NCBI GenBank assembly: GCA_001724025.1
Contig: MEDJ01000019.1
Coordinates: 30,359-94,358, forward strand
Direction: 5' to 3'
From: Acidobacteria bacterium SCN 69-37
GTDB lineage: Bacteria > Acidobacteriota > Vicinamibacteria > Vicinamibacterales > SCN-69-37
DNA length: 64,000 bases
In this document: positions 7,465-17,247 of the stretch, piece by piece
Layout: each line of letters begins with the position of its first letter
Numbering within the stretch: the first letter of the stretch is position 1
The notes under the pieces: model-generated
Database searches by the model: none
What the model saw: the letters and a program-made list of their open reading frames with translations, nothing else
Told to the model about the DNA's origin: nothing
Made by a program: the position numbers and the translations under genes

Positions 7465-7902
7465 TCATCGGCTCCTCCATGCGGCTGCAAGCCACAAGCT
7501 CAGTGGCGTCAGTATCACCATCTGCACTAAGGGCACGGCCCCGAGTTCGGTGCCGGGTACCCGCGGCATGTACACCTGATACGTCCATCGGCCGGTGGCC
7601 AATCCCCACAGCTCGACGGCGACCGCGACGATCAACCCCGCCACTGCTGCAAACGCGAACCTCGCCGGCGCTGGCTCTACGAACCATCTGCCCGTCCGAA
7701 ACAGCATCGCTCCGCCCGCCACAACCAGCAGGATCATCAGCCCGTCGCCAAGGCTGGCTACGAAACACCGCCGCGTCGCCTCCCACGCGGTTCCCATCGG
7801 CTCGTAGAGTCGTGCCTGTGCCATCTCCCAGCCGAAGTTGAGCGCGACAGCGGAGACGAACGTGGCGACGACAAGGCCCCACGCATCCCTGTTGACTTTC
7901 AT
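7465..7902 (-). CDS. WEMA-motif integral membrane protein (copy 1)
   Basis: A 145-residue protein with four or five membrane segments. It shares with its paralogue at 38376 the motifs LN(F/Y)xWEMA near the N-terminus, (R/W)RCFVASLGDGL, VExWGLxTGRWxY, and PLxQMxxLTxLxLW. The conserved Glu and Arg within helices could form a proton or metal path, but I do not recognise a characterised family. Its ATG overlaps the CusB stop by four bases (ATGA), so it is a true operon member. Both copies accompany RND copper-type pumps. Confidence 0.7.
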   Translation of the reverse strand: MKVNRDAWGLVVATFVSAVALNFGWEMAQARLYEPMGTAWEATRRCFVASLGDGLMILLVVAGGAMLFRTGRWFVEPAPARFAFAAVAGLIVAVAVELWGLATGRWTYQVYMPRVPGTELGAVPLVQMVILTPLSLWLAAAWRSR

Positions 7903-9512
7903 TGCACGACGACGGTACCGCGCAACATGTTCATGCCGCACGCGAAGGCAATCTCGCCCGCTTTGTCAGGCGTGAATTCGATCGTGACGGGCTGGTTGAG
8001 CGGCAAGTCGCGTCGGATGTTCAGCGACGCGAACACGACGGACGTCGCGCACGTCTTGTCGCTCGTTCGGATAAACGTCACCCGCGCGGGCACCCCCGCT
8101 CGCAGCGTGATCAGCTGTGGGTCGAAGCTCGCGTCCGTCACGGTGACCGTTGCTTCCTGCGCCTTCGTGTCGCCGTGCATGGCGCCTGGTGTCGTCGACG
8201 CTGTTGATGCCGGAATTGGCGAGGCGCTCGCAGGCGCCGGCCGCAACCCGAGTCGCTCACGCTCGGCGCGGACATAAAAACTGCCTTCGGCCACCACGAC
8301 ATCTCCCGGCTGCACACCAGAAATGACCACGACCTGGTCGCCAGTCACCGCGCCGAGCCGCACTTCACGTTCTACGAACTTCCCAGGCTCTTTCGGGTTC
8401 ACGAGGTACACCACGGTGCGGTCGCCGACGTTCTGCACGGCGCTTCGCGGGATCACCGGCGTCGATGGGCCACCCTCACCGCCGCCGAGAAGCGCCTCGG
8501 CATACATCCCCAAACGCAGTTCATTGCGCGGGTTGGGCACTTCGATGCGAACCTTAGCGGTCCGCGTCTCTTTACTCACTTGCGGGTCGATATAGCTCAC
8601 GCGACCCTGCAGCACCAGATCCGGATACGCATTCGTTGTGACGGTGGCGGGGCCGCCGACGCGGACACGCGCGAAGTCTTTCTCGTAGAGATCCGCGACG
8701 ACCCAGACGGTGGAGAGATCGACCACGGTGAAGAGTTTTGCCGCCTGGTCCACGTTGAGACCGACATTCGCGAGACGTTCAGTCACCATTCCTGAGATAG
8801 GTGCAGGGACGTTCGTGGTGGCGCTCTGATTCTTTCCGGGTCCAAGCGCTTCAATCGCAGCAGCGGACAGTCCAAGCAACTGCAGACGGGATGCCGCGCT
8901 CTCCACATCTGCGCGTCGTGCCGTATGCCCAGCGTGAATGCGCTCCAGTTCCTGACGGCTGGCGGCGCCAATCTCGACCAGTTTCTCTGTTCGAGCGAGC
9001 TCTTGCTCATGCGCCTCCAGTTCCGCGCGTGCCGAGATGTAGCGCGTTTGCGCGTCGGCCAGCTCCGGGCTGAAGATCTGCGCGAGCGTCTGACCCCGCT
9101 GCACGTGCTGCCCCAGTTCAGCCGCCACACGCGTGATCCGGCCGCTGACGACCGGTGTCACCACGACCTGTTTGTACGCATTGGGCTCCACCACACCTGG
9201 TGCTCGAAGGCCGCCGGACATCGTCCCGGCCGCGACTGCGGTGACGGTGACACCGGCGCGGTCGACCGCTTCCTTACTGAGGGCCACCACGACGTCCGGT
9301 AATGCCGCCGATTCAACTCCGCCAGAAGTAGGCTCGGCGGCCGGACGCGCAGCCGGCGATGGCGTTGGCGCCATCGGGGCGTGCCCGTCGGACTCCGACG
9401 GCGCCCTCGATCGCAAACCGATGTACGTCGCTCCTGCACCCACCGCAATGAGCGCCAGAGCTGCCGCGATCAGCACTGCCCACCGCACTGACACGCGTGA
9501 TTCCGAATTCAT
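7899..9512 (-). CDS. RND periplasmic adaptor (CusB/CzcB type) with C-terminal cupredoxin-like domain
   Basis: A 537-residue membrane-fusion protein. It has an N-terminal anchor helix (about 12-33), a Pro/Ala linker, paired lipoyl halves (VSGRITRVAAELGQHVQRGQ), a helical hairpin, a beta-barrel region and a membrane-proximal domain ending about residue 430. The last ~84 residues are extra: TVTVTDASFDPQLITLRAG through AFACGMNMLRGTVVV, a cupredoxin-like fold with the Cys and Met typical of a copper ligand loop. This would let the adaptor collect copper in the periplasm (inference). The ATG at 9512 overlaps the cusC stop by four bases. It works with CusC and CusA-YtkA. Confidence 0.88.
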   Translation of the reverse strand: MNSESRVSVRWAVLIAAALALIAVGAGATYIGLRSRAPSESDGHAPMAPTPSPAARPAAEPTSGGVESAALPDVVVALSKEAVDRAGVTVTAVAAGTMSGGLRAPGVVEPNAYKQVVVTPVVSGRITRVAAELGQHVQRGQTLAQIFSPELADAQTRYISARAELEAHEQELARTEKLVEIGAASRQELERIHAGHTARRADVESAASRLQLLGLSAAAIEALGPGKNQSATTNVPAPISGMVTERLANVGLNVDQAAKLFTVVDLSTVWVVADLYEKDFARVRVGGPATVTTNAYPDLVLQGRVSYIDPQVSKETRTAKVRIEVPNPRNELRLGMYAEALLGGGEGGPSTPVIPRSAVQNVGDRTVVYLVNPKEPGKFVEREVRLGAVTGDQVVVISGVQPGDVVVAEGSFYVRAERERLGLRPAPASASPIPASTASTTPGAMHGDTKAQEATVTVTDASFDPQLITLRAGVPARVTFIRTSDKTCATSVVFASLNIRRDLPLNQPVTIEFTPDKAGEIAFACGMNMLRGTVVVQ

Positions 9513-10831
9513 CTCGTTTCTCCCAGTGCGCGCTTGAGAGCGGCACGTGCCTCCCAAGCCTCGCGTAATGCGGTGGTGTACGCGTGCTCGATATCGAGAT
9601 ACCGGCGCTGTTCCGTAAGAACGTCGAAGACCGTGGCGCGACCGAGATCGAACGTCTGCCGGACGACGTCGAGGTTTTGTCGAGCGAGTGTCCGCACCCT
9701 GCCGGAGTAGAGGGTGACCGCTCGCTGCGCCTGCGCATCGCGCGCCTGCGCCGAGGCGACCTCCGCGCGTGCGGCCAGTTCCGCCGCTTCGCGGCGAGCC
9801 TCCGCGCCAGTCCGCTCGGCCTGGGCCGCCGCGATTTGACCTTGGTTCCGATTGAACAGGGGCACCATCACCATCGCGCCCCCTGAGACATAGTTGAAGC
9901 GGCCACGCACGCGTTCCAGCGCGCCCGTCGGGCCGAACCCTTGCTGGGGAAAGCCGGCGTCCATGCGCATGTAGGTCCCAAACAGACTGACGTCGACACG
10001 GCCCTCGCGGCGTGCCTGATCGATCCGCGCGTCCGACACGGCGACGCGCGCCTCGGCCTCGCGCACGTCCGGCCGCGCCGAGATCGATACCGAGGATTCA
10101 GGCCCCGCGGCGATGGTGCTCGCCGTCACAAGACTCTCGAGCGTCTCACGTAGCCGCAGCGGTTCTTCCGGCGACATGCCCAGCAACTGCTTGAGCTGCA
10201 CCATGGCCGCATCGGCGCGACCAGTGGCGAGCAGACGCTCTGCCTCGAAGCGGCGCAGCTCCACCTCGAGCAGATCGCGGTCCAGCGGCGGCGTGGCACC
10301 GGTCTCCGCGCGAGCGCGCACGATGTCCCACTGGCGCTGGGCGGCGGCGACCACCTCATCGGCGATGACCGCCTCACGGACCGCCGCCGCGGCAACGCCG
10401 TACTGCATGCGCACGTCCGCCGCCAGCAATCGTTCGCGATCGGTGACGCCGAGTTGCGTCGCCTGCAGCTCGCGCTCGGTCGTCTGCACGCGTCCGCCCC
10501 GGCGGAAAAGATCCAGCGGCCATTGAATGCCGACGCTGCTCAGGCTGTCCGTACCGCCCGGTTCGGTGCGGCGTTCGAACGTGAGCGTCGGATTCGGGCG
10601 CAGGCCTGCCTGCTGCCGCATTCCTTGTGCGATGGCGATGTCCGCACGCACGGCGCGAAGCGACGGTTGGCGCTCGAGCGCGCGTGTGATCGCCGTGTCG
10701 AGCGTCACGCCCGCCTGCGCGTCGACATACTGCGGCGCGAGCGGAGGCGGCGCAGCCTCCTGGCCGTGCACTGGCGCAGCGAGCACAATGGCCGCCAACA
10801 TGAAGCGCGGGATTCGTCGACACGCCGTCAT
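9509..10831 (-). CDS. Outer-membrane efflux channel, CusC/CzcC (TolC) family
   Basis: A 440-residue protein with a signal peptide (about 1-24, ending VHGQ) and two internally repeated coiled-coil/barrel halves of the outer-membrane efflux family: [22 protein letters not shown] in the first, and repeated long Ala/Glu/Arg helices in the second. It should form the outer-membrane exit duct for the CusA pump. The ATG at 10831 overlaps the cusA stop (ATGA). The N-terminus suggests cleavage by signal peptidase I, not a lipoprotein. Confidence 0.88.
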   Translation of the reverse strand: MTACRRIPRFMLAAIVLAAPVHGQEAAPPPLAPQYVDAQAGVTLDTAITRALERQPSLRAVRADIAIAQGMRQQAGLRPNPTLTFERRTEPGGTDSLSSVGIQWPLDLFRRGGRVQTTERELQATQLGVTDRERLLAADVRMQYGVAAAAVREAVIADEVVAAAQRQWDIVRARAETGATPPLDRDLLEVELRRFEAERLLATGRADAAMVQLKQLLGMSPEEPLRLRETLESLVTASTIAAGPESSVSISARPDVREAEARVAVSDARIDQARREGRVDVSLFGTYMRMDAGFPQQGFGPTGALERVRGRFNYVSGGAMVMVPLFNRNQGQIAAAQAERTGAEARREAAELAARAEVASAQARDAQAQRAVTLYSGRVRTLARQNLDVVRQTFDLGRATVFDVLTEQRRYLDIEHAYTTALREAWEARAALKRALGETR

Positions 10832-13800
10832 TGCACCGCACCTTCGAAGTTGGCCGAACCTTGGCCGGCCGGGCCATTCCATTCGATGCTCATCTGCCAC
10901 GCGCCCGCCATCCCGAACTCGGCGGTCGCGGTATAGCGCCCGGCGACACCTGCCGGATTCACCTGCACATTCCCCGGCATGACCATGCCGGGCATCGGCA
11001 TGTTCGCAGCCAGCCGCACCGTTCCGACATCGAGCAGGTCGCCCGACGGTGAGCGGAACTCGATCGTGAAGGTATTGCGGCCACTTCGAAGCGTTCCGGT
11101 CGGAGAGAGCAGCACGATATCCACGTCTCCGGACCGCACCGTCTGGACCACGCCACCGCCGGCCGCGGACGCCCCGGCATCAGTCGTTGGCGTCCGCGTG
11201 AGCCGCCAGGCGGCGAACGACGCGCCCACGAGCGCGATCAGGATCACCGTCGTGATCAGCATCGCGCGTCGGCTGAGAGGTCGCTGCAACGAGGCTGGTA
11301 GAGGCTCGTGCTGCAGACCTAGCTGCCGCTCACGGATCGAGAAGAAGATGACCGGCGTCACGATCAGCACGTGGAGGAGCGATGAGATCATGCCGCCGAG
11401 CACCGGTGTCGCGAGCGGTTTCATGACTTCCGCTCCAACACTGGTGCTCCACATGATGGGCAGCAGCCCCGCGACGACGGTCGACACCGTCATCACTTTT
11501 GGTCGCAGCCGCAGAAGCGCGCCCTCCATGACCGCGTCCCGCAACGCCGCGCGCGTGAGCGTGCCGCCGAGCTCGCGCCGCTTGCGCTCAACCGCCTCTT
11601 CCAGGTAGATGACCATCACGACGCCGGTCTGCACGGCCGTTCCGAAGAGCGCGATGAAACCGACCCAGACCGCCACGGAGAAGTTGTACCCAAGCAGCCA
11701 CAACAGGTACACGCCGCCAGTCAGGGCAAACGGAACGGCAAGCAGCACATGAGCGGCTTCGATCGCCGACCCGTACGTAAAGTAGAGAAGGATGAAGATG
11801 ATGACGAGCACGATGGGGATCACAATCTGCAACCGGTCGCGCGCGCGCTCCTGGTTCTCCCAGCGTCCACTCCAGCCGATGTAGTAGCCCGCGGGCAACG
11901 CGACCGCACGTGCGACGGTCTCGCGAGCCTCCTGCACAAACCCACCCACATCGCGTCCCTGCACGTTCAGCAGCACGGTGGCGAGAAGCAACCCGTTCTC
12001 GGATGAGATCATGGCAGGCCCTCGCGCGTGGTCGATGCGCGCGAGTTGCCCGAGCGGAATTTGAGCGCCGCCTGGCGCACTGACGAGTACCTGCGCCAGA
12101 GCCTGCGCGTCCGTCCGGTCCTCGGGCCGATAACGCACCCGCACTGGGAACCGCGCTCGACCTTCGATCGTCGTCGTCAGCACCGTTTCACCGACGGCGT
12201 GCTCAATCACTTGCTGCACCTCGCCAACACCGATCCCGTACCGGGCGGCAGCCTCGCGGTCCACCTCGATATTGAGGTACTGACCGCTCGTGACCTGCTC
12301 GGGATACACGTTGCTCGATCCGGGGACCGCGCGCACCGCGTCTGCCACTTGTCGCGCCAGACCCTCGAGCTTCGTCAGGTCCGTGCCGAAAATCTTCACG
12401 CCCACTTCGGACCGGATGCCTGTGGTCAGCATGTCGATCCGGTTGATAATCGGCATCGTCCAGATGTTCGACACGCCGGGCATCTGCACTGCGCGACCCA
12501 TCTCGGCACGCAGACGATCGAGCGTCATGCCCTCCCGCCATTGGTCCTTGGGTTTGAGATGCACCACCGTTTCCGTCATATTCAACGGCGCAGGGTCAGT
12601 CGAGGTATCGGCCCTCGCGACCTTAGCGACGGCATAGGCCACCTCGGGGAATGAAGTCAAAATGGCGTTCTGCTTCGCGGCGATCTTGGTGTTCTCTTCC
12701 AGCGAGATGCTGGGATCGGCGATGGGCATGAACATCAAGTCCCCTTCGTTGAGGGGCGGCATGAATTCGCTGCCGATTCCGCGTGCCACAAACAACGCAC
12801 CAGCGAATAACAGCGCGGCGATCGCCACCGTCACCACACGTCGCGCGAGTGCTGCCTCCAGCGCGGGACGATAGAGTCGCTGCAACCCGCGCATCACCGG
12901 GTTGTCATCTTCCCTGTGGAATTTGCCTCCGAGCAGCAGGCTGCACAACACGGGGACGAGCGTGACGGCCACGACGGTCGCCGCGAGCACGGCGAACGTC
13001 TTCGTGAAGGCGAGAGGGTGGAACAGCTTGCCCTCCTGGCCGGTGAGCGCGAACACCGGGATGAAGGCGAGCAGGATGATGGCCATCGAAAAGAACACGG
13101 GTCGGCCGACCAGCCGCGTCGACTCCAGCACGGTGTCCCAGACCAGACGGCGGTCCTTCGGATCGACACCACGCTGTTCCATGAACCGGAAGGCGTTCTC
13201 GGTGACCACGATGCCCGCATCGACGAGGACGCCGATGGCGATCGCAATACCCGCCAGGCTCATGATGTTGGACGAGATGCCGGCGTAGTACATCCCGAGA
13301 AACGAGATGAGCACCGCCAGCGGCAACGGGATGGTGACGATCAGGATCGACCGGAAGTGCATCAGGAACACAACGTGCGCCAGCGTCACGAGCACGATTT
13401 CCTCGATGAGCGCCCGTCGAAGCGTGTCAGCCGCCTGCTCGATCAGCGTCGAGCGGTCGTAGAACGGCACGATCGTGACACCTTCCGGTAGCCCTGGCTG
13501 GATCTGGGCGATGCGCGCCTTCACGGCATCAATCACTTCCTTGGTGTTCACGCCGGTGCGCGCGACGACCACACCGCCTACCGCTTCGCTCGTCCCCTTA
13601 ACGAGCGACGCCACGCGAAACGCGTTGCCGATCTGCACATTCGCGACCTGCTCGACGTACACCGGGGTGCCGTTCGAGGCGCCGATCACGATCTTCTTGA
13701 CGTCGTCCACCGAGGCGATCAACCCGACGCCTCGGACAATCAACCAGGCACCGTTCGACTCCAGAACGTTGCCTCCGACATTCAGGTTGCTCTCGCGGAC

Positions 13801-14421
13801 CGCGGAGACGACAGCACTCAGTGGCAGCCCGTATTGCCTTAGGCGGTTGGGGTCCACATCGATCTGGTACTGCTGCACGAAGCCGCCAACGGATGCCACT
13901 TCCGCGACGCCAGGAACGGCGTTGAGTTGGTATCGGACAAACCAGTCCTGCAAGCTTCGGAGCTCGCGCAGGGAGTGGTTGGGGCTTTCGAGGGTGTACC
14001 AGAAGACGTGACCGACGCCCGTGGCGTCAGGTCCGAGCGTCGGGACGACTCCAACGGGCAGTGTCTTGGCGACCAAGCTCATTCGCTCGAGCACGCGAGC
14101 GCGCGCGAAGTACAGATCGATGTTGTCCTCGAAGACGGCGTAGATCATCGAGAACCCGAACGCGGACTGCGACCGCACCACGCGCACACCGGCCAACCCC
14201 TGAAGGCTGACCGTGAGCGGATAGGTGATCTGATCCTCGACCTCCTGCGGGCTGTGCCCCTGCCAGTCGGTGAAGACAATCACCTGGTTGTCCGACAGGT
14301 CCGGAATGGCGTCGATCGGCGTCGCCCTGACAGCCCACCACCCCCACCCAGCGAGTGCGATGAAGAACGCAATGACGATGAAACGGTTCCGGAGCGAGAG
14401 CTCGATGAGACGGTTGATCAT
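10828..14421 (-). CDS. Heavy-metal RND transporter (CusA/CzcA family) fused to a C-terminal YtkA-like domain
   Basis: A 1197-residue inner-membrane RND pump. Hallmarks are the N-terminal helix ([19 protein letters not shown]), the periplasmic start [35 protein letters not shown] and [17 protein letters not shown] of the heavy-metal subgroup. After the usual end a further membrane helix (from about residue 1059) leads to a ~100-residue YtkA/FixH-like domain with the Met cluster [10 protein letters not shown]. That fusion is unusual and would place an extracytoplasmic Met-rich copper site on the pump itself. Substrate is most likely Cu(I) or Ag(I), judging from the cupredoxin, DUF411 and DUF3347 neighbours; Zn/Cd/Co cannot be excluded. 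The ATG at 14421 is favoured because [14 protein letters not shown] is the family start. Confidence 0.92.
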   Translation of the reverse strand: MINRLIELSLRNRFIVIAFFIALAGWGWWAVRATPIDAIPDLSDNQVIVFTDWQGHSPQEVEDQITYPLTVSLQGLAGVRVVRSQSAFGFSMIYAVFEDNIDLYFARARVLERMSLVAKTLPVGVVPTLGPDATGVGHVFWYTLESPNHSLRELRSLQDWFVRYQLNAVPGVAEVASVGGFVQQYQIDVDPNRLRQYGLPLSAVVSAVRESNLNVGGNVLESNGAWLIVRGVGLIASVDDVKKIVIGASNGTPVYVEQVANVQIGNAFRVASLVKGTSEAVGGVVVARTGVNTKEVIDAVKARIAQIQPGLPEGVTIVPFYDRSTLIEQAADTLRRALIEEIVLVTLAHVVFLMHFRSILIVTIPLPLAVLISFLGMYYAGISSNIMSLAGIAIAIGVLVDAGIVVTENAFRFMEQRGVDPKDRRLVWDTVLESTRLVGRPVFFSMAIILLAFIPVFALTGQEGKLFHPLAFTKTFAVLAATVVAVTLVPVLCSLLLGGKFHREDDNPVMRGLQRLYRPALEAALARRVVTVAIAALLFAGALFVARGIGSEFMPPLNEGDLMFMPIADPSISLEENTKIAAKQNAILTSFPEVAYAVAKVARADTSTDPAPLNMTETVVHLKPKDQWREGMTLDRLRAEMGRAVQMPGVSNIWTMPIINRIDMLTTGIRSEVGVKIFGTDLTKLEGLARQVADAVRAVPGSSNVYPEQVTSGQYLNIEVDREAAARYGIGVGEVQQVIEHAVGETVLTTTIEGRARFPVRVRYRPEDRTDAQALAQVLVSAPGGAQIPLGQLARIDHARGPAMISSENGLLLATVLLNVQGRDVGGFVQEARETVARAVALPAGYYIGWSGRWENQERARDRLQIVIPIVLVIIFILLYFTYGSAIEAAHVLLAVPFALTGGVYLLWLLGYNFSVAVWVGFIALFGTAVQTGVVMVIYLEEAVERKRRELGGTLTRAALRDAVMEGALLRLRPKVMTVSTVVAGLLPIMWSTSVGAEVMKPLATPVLGGMISSLLHVLIVTPVIFFSIRERQLGLQHEPLPASLQRPLSRRAMLITTVILIALVGASFAAWRLTRTPTTDAGASAAGGGVVQTVRSGDVDIVLLSPTGTLRSGRNTFTIEFRSPSGDLLDVGTVRLAANMPMPGMVMPGNVQVNPAGVAGRYTATAEFGMAGAWQMSIEWNGPAGQGSANFEGAVQ

Positions 14422-14506
14422 GGACGACAGACCTCGCGCACGCGTCGGCGCGCGCATCTAGAGCCAAGCCGCCACTGGCGGCAGGACACACGGGTACTGT
14501 CGCGAG

Positions 14507-14929
14507 CTAGAGCAGGAAAACGGAGAGCAAGACGTGCCTCGGCACCTGAGCGCCCGGGAGAGGCACATGGGTGCGCGACGCATCGAGTGGTGCTGGCGCG
14601 GTCACTGGCGCCAGGGTCGCTAGAGGGCTGGTCACGAGGGCCGCTGACAGCGAAAGGGAGAATGCGCCAGCCGACGGGGTCGAGTCGTTCGTGTCGGACG
14701 CCGCGCAGCAGCTGTCTGCTTGGGCCTGTGTGACCACACTCGCAGAGCCGGAACCTGCCTCGGGGGCGCCGTGCATCGGACACACATCACTGTCCGAGCA
14801 GCAGGCCATGCGGGCCTCGGGCGTGGCCTGCCAGCCTGCGCACTCGGCCCATCCAGCGGCACCGAGGGTGAGGGCAACGACGAGCGCCGCCGCACGTCTG
14901 AACAGCAGTTCCACAACAGTAGGATGCAT
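14507..14929 (-). CDS. Cys-rich secreted small protein (copy 1)
   Basis: A protein of up to 140 residues with an N-terminal signal or anchor. Its paralogue at 28554 shares ECAGW/VCAGW, TPEARMxCCxDSDxCPMH, a TQAQADSCCAAS block and the ending VPRHVLLSVFLL / VPKHVLLSVFLV. The conserved CC, CPMH and SCC clusters would make a good soft-metal site, and CPMH resembles the heavy-metal-binding motif of copper ATPases. The ATG at 14929 has a weak ribosome site; a GTG five codons later matches the paralogue's start better. It is the second gene of operon alpha, between the YtkA-like lipoprotein and cusA. Family unnamed to my knowledge. Confidence 0.7.
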   Translation of the reverse strand: MHPTVVELLFRRAAALVVALTLGAAGWAECAGWQATPEARMACCSDSDVCPMHGAPEAGSGSASVVTQAQADSCCAASDTNDSTPSAGAFSLSLSAALVTSPLATLAPVTAPAPLDASRTHVPLPGAQVPRHVLLSVFLL

Positions 14930-14985
14930 GGTGGCTATAGCAGTGTCAATCTAATCAGGCCAAAGCAGTCAGGACGCCGCAACGC

Positions 14986-15456
14986 TTACTTGGCCGTCAC
15001 GGGGAATTTGCGCGAGCCGATTTCCTGGCCACTACGCGTCACCTTGACCGTGGCTTCCCACGCGCCCGCCATCGCCACAGTGCCTATGCCGCGATAGCGA
15101 CCGCTCCCGTCGTGCTTCAGGGCCACGGTGTTGCGCATCTCGGGCATGTTCATCGACGGCATCGCGGGCATCACGAACTCAACTGACACGCCGCCATCCG
15201 TGACCGGCTGCCCGCCGGCCATGACCATCGCCTCGAACGTGTTCTCGCCGACCTTCGGAGGATCTGGCTCGGTCTTGAACGTCACGTCGATGGCCTGCAT
15301 TGATGTCATCGGCGGTGCCGCGGCTGCGGGCGGAGCCGCCGCGGGCATCGACGCCATGCCTTGGCTCGAAGCGTCGTTCTGAGTGCCACGACCGCAGCCG
15401 GCCGCGATGAGGCCGACCAGGACCGCGATGCCGATCGTCACGCCCATCAGTTTCAT
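14986..15456 (-). CDS. YtkA-like Met-rich lipoprotein
   Basis: A 156-residue predicted lipoprotein: signal peptide with lipobox LIAAGC (Cys about 21), a Pro/Ala/Met linker (MASMPAAAPP), then a YtkA-like beta domain with DVTFKTEPDPPKVGENTFEA, the cluster FVMPAMPSMNMPEM, and the closing MAGAWEATV. The same domain is found free at 32102 and fused to pumps at 10828 and 30521. The Met cluster suggests Cu(I) or Ag(I) binding at the periplasmic face. GGAGACGAG precedes the ATG at 15456. It is probably the first gene of operon alpha, divergent from the His-rich protein. Confidence 0.8.
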   Translation of the reverse strand: MKLMGVTIGIAVLVGLIAAGCGRGTQNDASSQGMASMPAAAPPAAAAPPMTSMQAIDVTFKTEPDPPKVGENTFEAMVMAGGQPVTDGGVSVEFVMPAMPSMNMPEMRNTVALKHDGSGRYRGIGTVAMAGAWEATVKVTRSGQEIGSRKFPVTAK

Positions 15457-15831
15457 CTCTCGTCTCCTATGCACGCCAGTGCCAACGACGGTGTGCATTG
15501 ATTTGACCCTACGGGTCATTTGAGCGGCCCGCGGGGGGCCGACGCGGCCTCGCTGGGTCGCAGCACCCTCACTAAAGGACAGTTCGCAGGGTACGAGCGT
15601 TTGGTTACAGAGGGCTAAAGGACTGGGGAATTGCAGCCCAAAAGTCGCCATCCCGCCCCCGTGTAACCAATTCGGTCGCGCGGACGGATTCCTCTGTAGA
15701 CAGTCACGCGAGCCGAAACCGGTCGCAGCCGGCGACATGCAATCAACGCAGCTCGTCACATCCGATTCCGGCGAGCGATTCCGTGGCTCACGTCAGTGGC
15801 GACTGAGGTCGCAGAGAAAGGTTGGTCCATC
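15457..15831. promoter_or_regulatory. Divergent promoter region between operon alpha and the ECF/CopA group
   Basis: About 375 bases without a supported gene separate two divergent transcription units. The clearest element is the perfect palindrome TGACCC-TAC-GGGTCA at 15504-15518, close to the lipoprotein start, which could be an operator for a copper-type regulator not encoded nearby. A GC-rich inverted repeat (CGGCCCG / GGGGGGCCG) lies at 15525-15542. I see no clear sigma-70 pair, which would fit control by the neighbouring ECF sigma factor, but that is only an inference. Confidence 0.4.
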
Positions 15832-16521
15832 ATGTCTACGCTTCGTCCCCGTTCATGGTCAGTTGCGGCCCTCGCATTCCTGGCGTTCGCAGGAACTGCT
15901 GCCGCTCAAACACCGCCATCGGCCGTTTTGAACACTCTCGAGGTACGGCGTCTCGTCGGCAGTGCCGACACCGGTGACCAGGCCCGCCTCGCGAGCCACT
16001 TCTCTGCTCTCGCGGAACGATATGCGGCGCAGGCCCGGCGGCACACGGCTATGGCAAGGGCGTTCACCGGGAATCCGAACCGCCAAATGGCGACGGGGTG
16101 GGCGATCCACTGCGAGCGCCTGGCCAAGCTGAATACACAGTCGGCGGATACTGTGAGAGAACTCGCCGCACACCATCAGCGGCTGGCGACGGGAACTGCG
16201 TCTACCGCGCCCCAGGCCGGCGCCAGTTTCGAAGCCGGCGCGGGCGCGCTGACGCCGAGCGACGAAGACCTCGTTGCGCTGGCTGCGAAGGCCAGCACGC
16301 CCGCCGATCACCGGGCACTGGCGGAGTATTTCGTCACGTTGGAGGAACAGTACACGGCCGACGTTGCGGAGCATGTGGCGATGGCCGGCACCTACAGGGG
16401 CACGCGAATCGCGTGGGCAGCGGTGCATTGCGACCAGTTGGCCAAACGCGCGCGCGAGTCCGCACAACAGGCCAAGGAGTCGGCCGCCATGCACGGTCGC
16501 CTGGCCGCCACATCGCGGTAG
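15832..16521 (+). CDS. Secreted His-rich helical protein with an internal duplication (copy 1)
   Basis: A 229-residue secreted protein with signal peptide (about 1-26, ending AAAQT). The mature part is two copies of a ~70-residue helical unit: DQARLASHFSALAERYAAQARRH..., then IHCERLAKL, then LAAHHQRLA; and again DHRALAEYFVTLEEQYTADVAEH..., VHCDQLAKR, AAMHGRLA. Spaced His and a Cys recur at matching positions, compatible with a metal-binding helical bundle. I know no named family. GAAAGG precedes the ATG. It heads the sigma factor group, and its paralogue at 37454 closes operon beta. Confidence 0.7.
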   Translation: MSTLRPRSWSVAALAFLAFAGTAAAQTPPSAVLNTLEVRRLVGSADTGDQARLASHFSALAERYAAQARRHTAMARAFTGNPNRQMATGWAIHCERLAKLNTQSADTVRELAAHHQRLATGTASTAPQAGASFEAGAGALTPSDEDLVALAAKASTPADHRALAEYFVTLEEQYTADVAEHVAMAGTYRGTRIAWAAVHCDQLAKRARESAQQAKESAAMHGRLAATSR

Positions 16522-16683
16522 TCAGGTTGGTGGTGAGCCTGCCTGGGACACGGCCGACGGGATCCGTGCGCGGCATGTCCCAGGCGAAACCGTGGAAGGG
16601 GGTAGATGCAGTCCGCCTCCCATGGCTTCGACCGTCCTCTTGACGAACAATGGGACGTACATGAGAACGGATGCGCGCGTGCG

Positions 16684-17247
16684 ATGACCGAGCAATCGAG
16701 CGAGTACGAACTTCGATCGCTCATGTGTGCTGGGCTCGACGGCGACGCCGACGCGCATCATCGCCTGTTAGTCGATCTGAGTCACCGCCTCCGAGGGTAC
16801 TTTCGGTCGCGGCTCCTGCAGTTCCATCGGGGGCCGACAGAAGCAGAGGACCTCGTGCAGGAAGTCTTGCTCGCGGTGCACACGCGGCGCGACACGTACG
16901 ATCGATCGCAGCCCTTTACGCCCTGGCTGTATGCCATCGCGCGCTACAAGCTCCTCGACTATCTTCGGCGCACCAAGGTGTCTTTCCGGGACATCCCCGC
17001 GGACGACGCAGAACACCTGATCGCCCAGAACGACGTCGACGGTGTCGAGAGCGCCTATGACCTCGATTACCTCTTGGCCACGCTTCAACCAAAGGCGAGG
17101 CGCGCCATTCGGTACATGAAGCTCCAGGGCTTAAGTGTTCGCGAGACCGCCGCAAAGACCGGCATGTCTGAGTCCGCGGTGAAGGTGTCCGTACATCGCG
17201 GCCTGAAAGCGCTCTCGGCATTGGTGAAGAAAGGGAACAAGCCATGA
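16684..17247 (+). CDS. ECF-type RNA polymerase sigma factor
   Basis: A 187-residue sigma factor with region 2 (AEDLVQEVLLAVHTRRDTY, PWLYAIARYKLLDYLRR) and region 4 (LSVRETAAKTGMSESAVKV, SVHRGLKAL). It would direct RNA polymerase to a dedicated set of promoters. Its stop overlaps the start of the NrsF gene (ATGA), the usual coupling of an ECF sigma factor to its membrane anti-sigma. By analogy with Caulobacter SigF-NrsF, which responds to chromate and cadmium, it is likely metal- or redox-responsive. The start at 16684 (MTEQSSEY) is chosen because the upstream in-frame extension looks non-coding. Confidence 0.88.
   Translation: MTEQSSEYELRSLMCAGLDGDADAHHRLLVDLSHRLRGYFRSRLLQFHRGPTEAEDLVQEVLLAVHTRRDTYDRSQPFTPWLYAIARYKLLDYLRRTKVSFRDIPADDAEHLIAQNDVDGVESAYDLDYLLATLQPKARRAIRYMKLQGLSVRETAAKTGMSESAVKVSVHRGLKALSALVKKGNKP

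Noticed and set aside
14468..14482. Hairpin GCCGCC-ACT-GGCGGC between the Cys-rich gene and cusA as a terminator
   Set aside because: The stem is short and has no T tract, and the genes on both sides appear to belong to one operon; it may only tune read-through.
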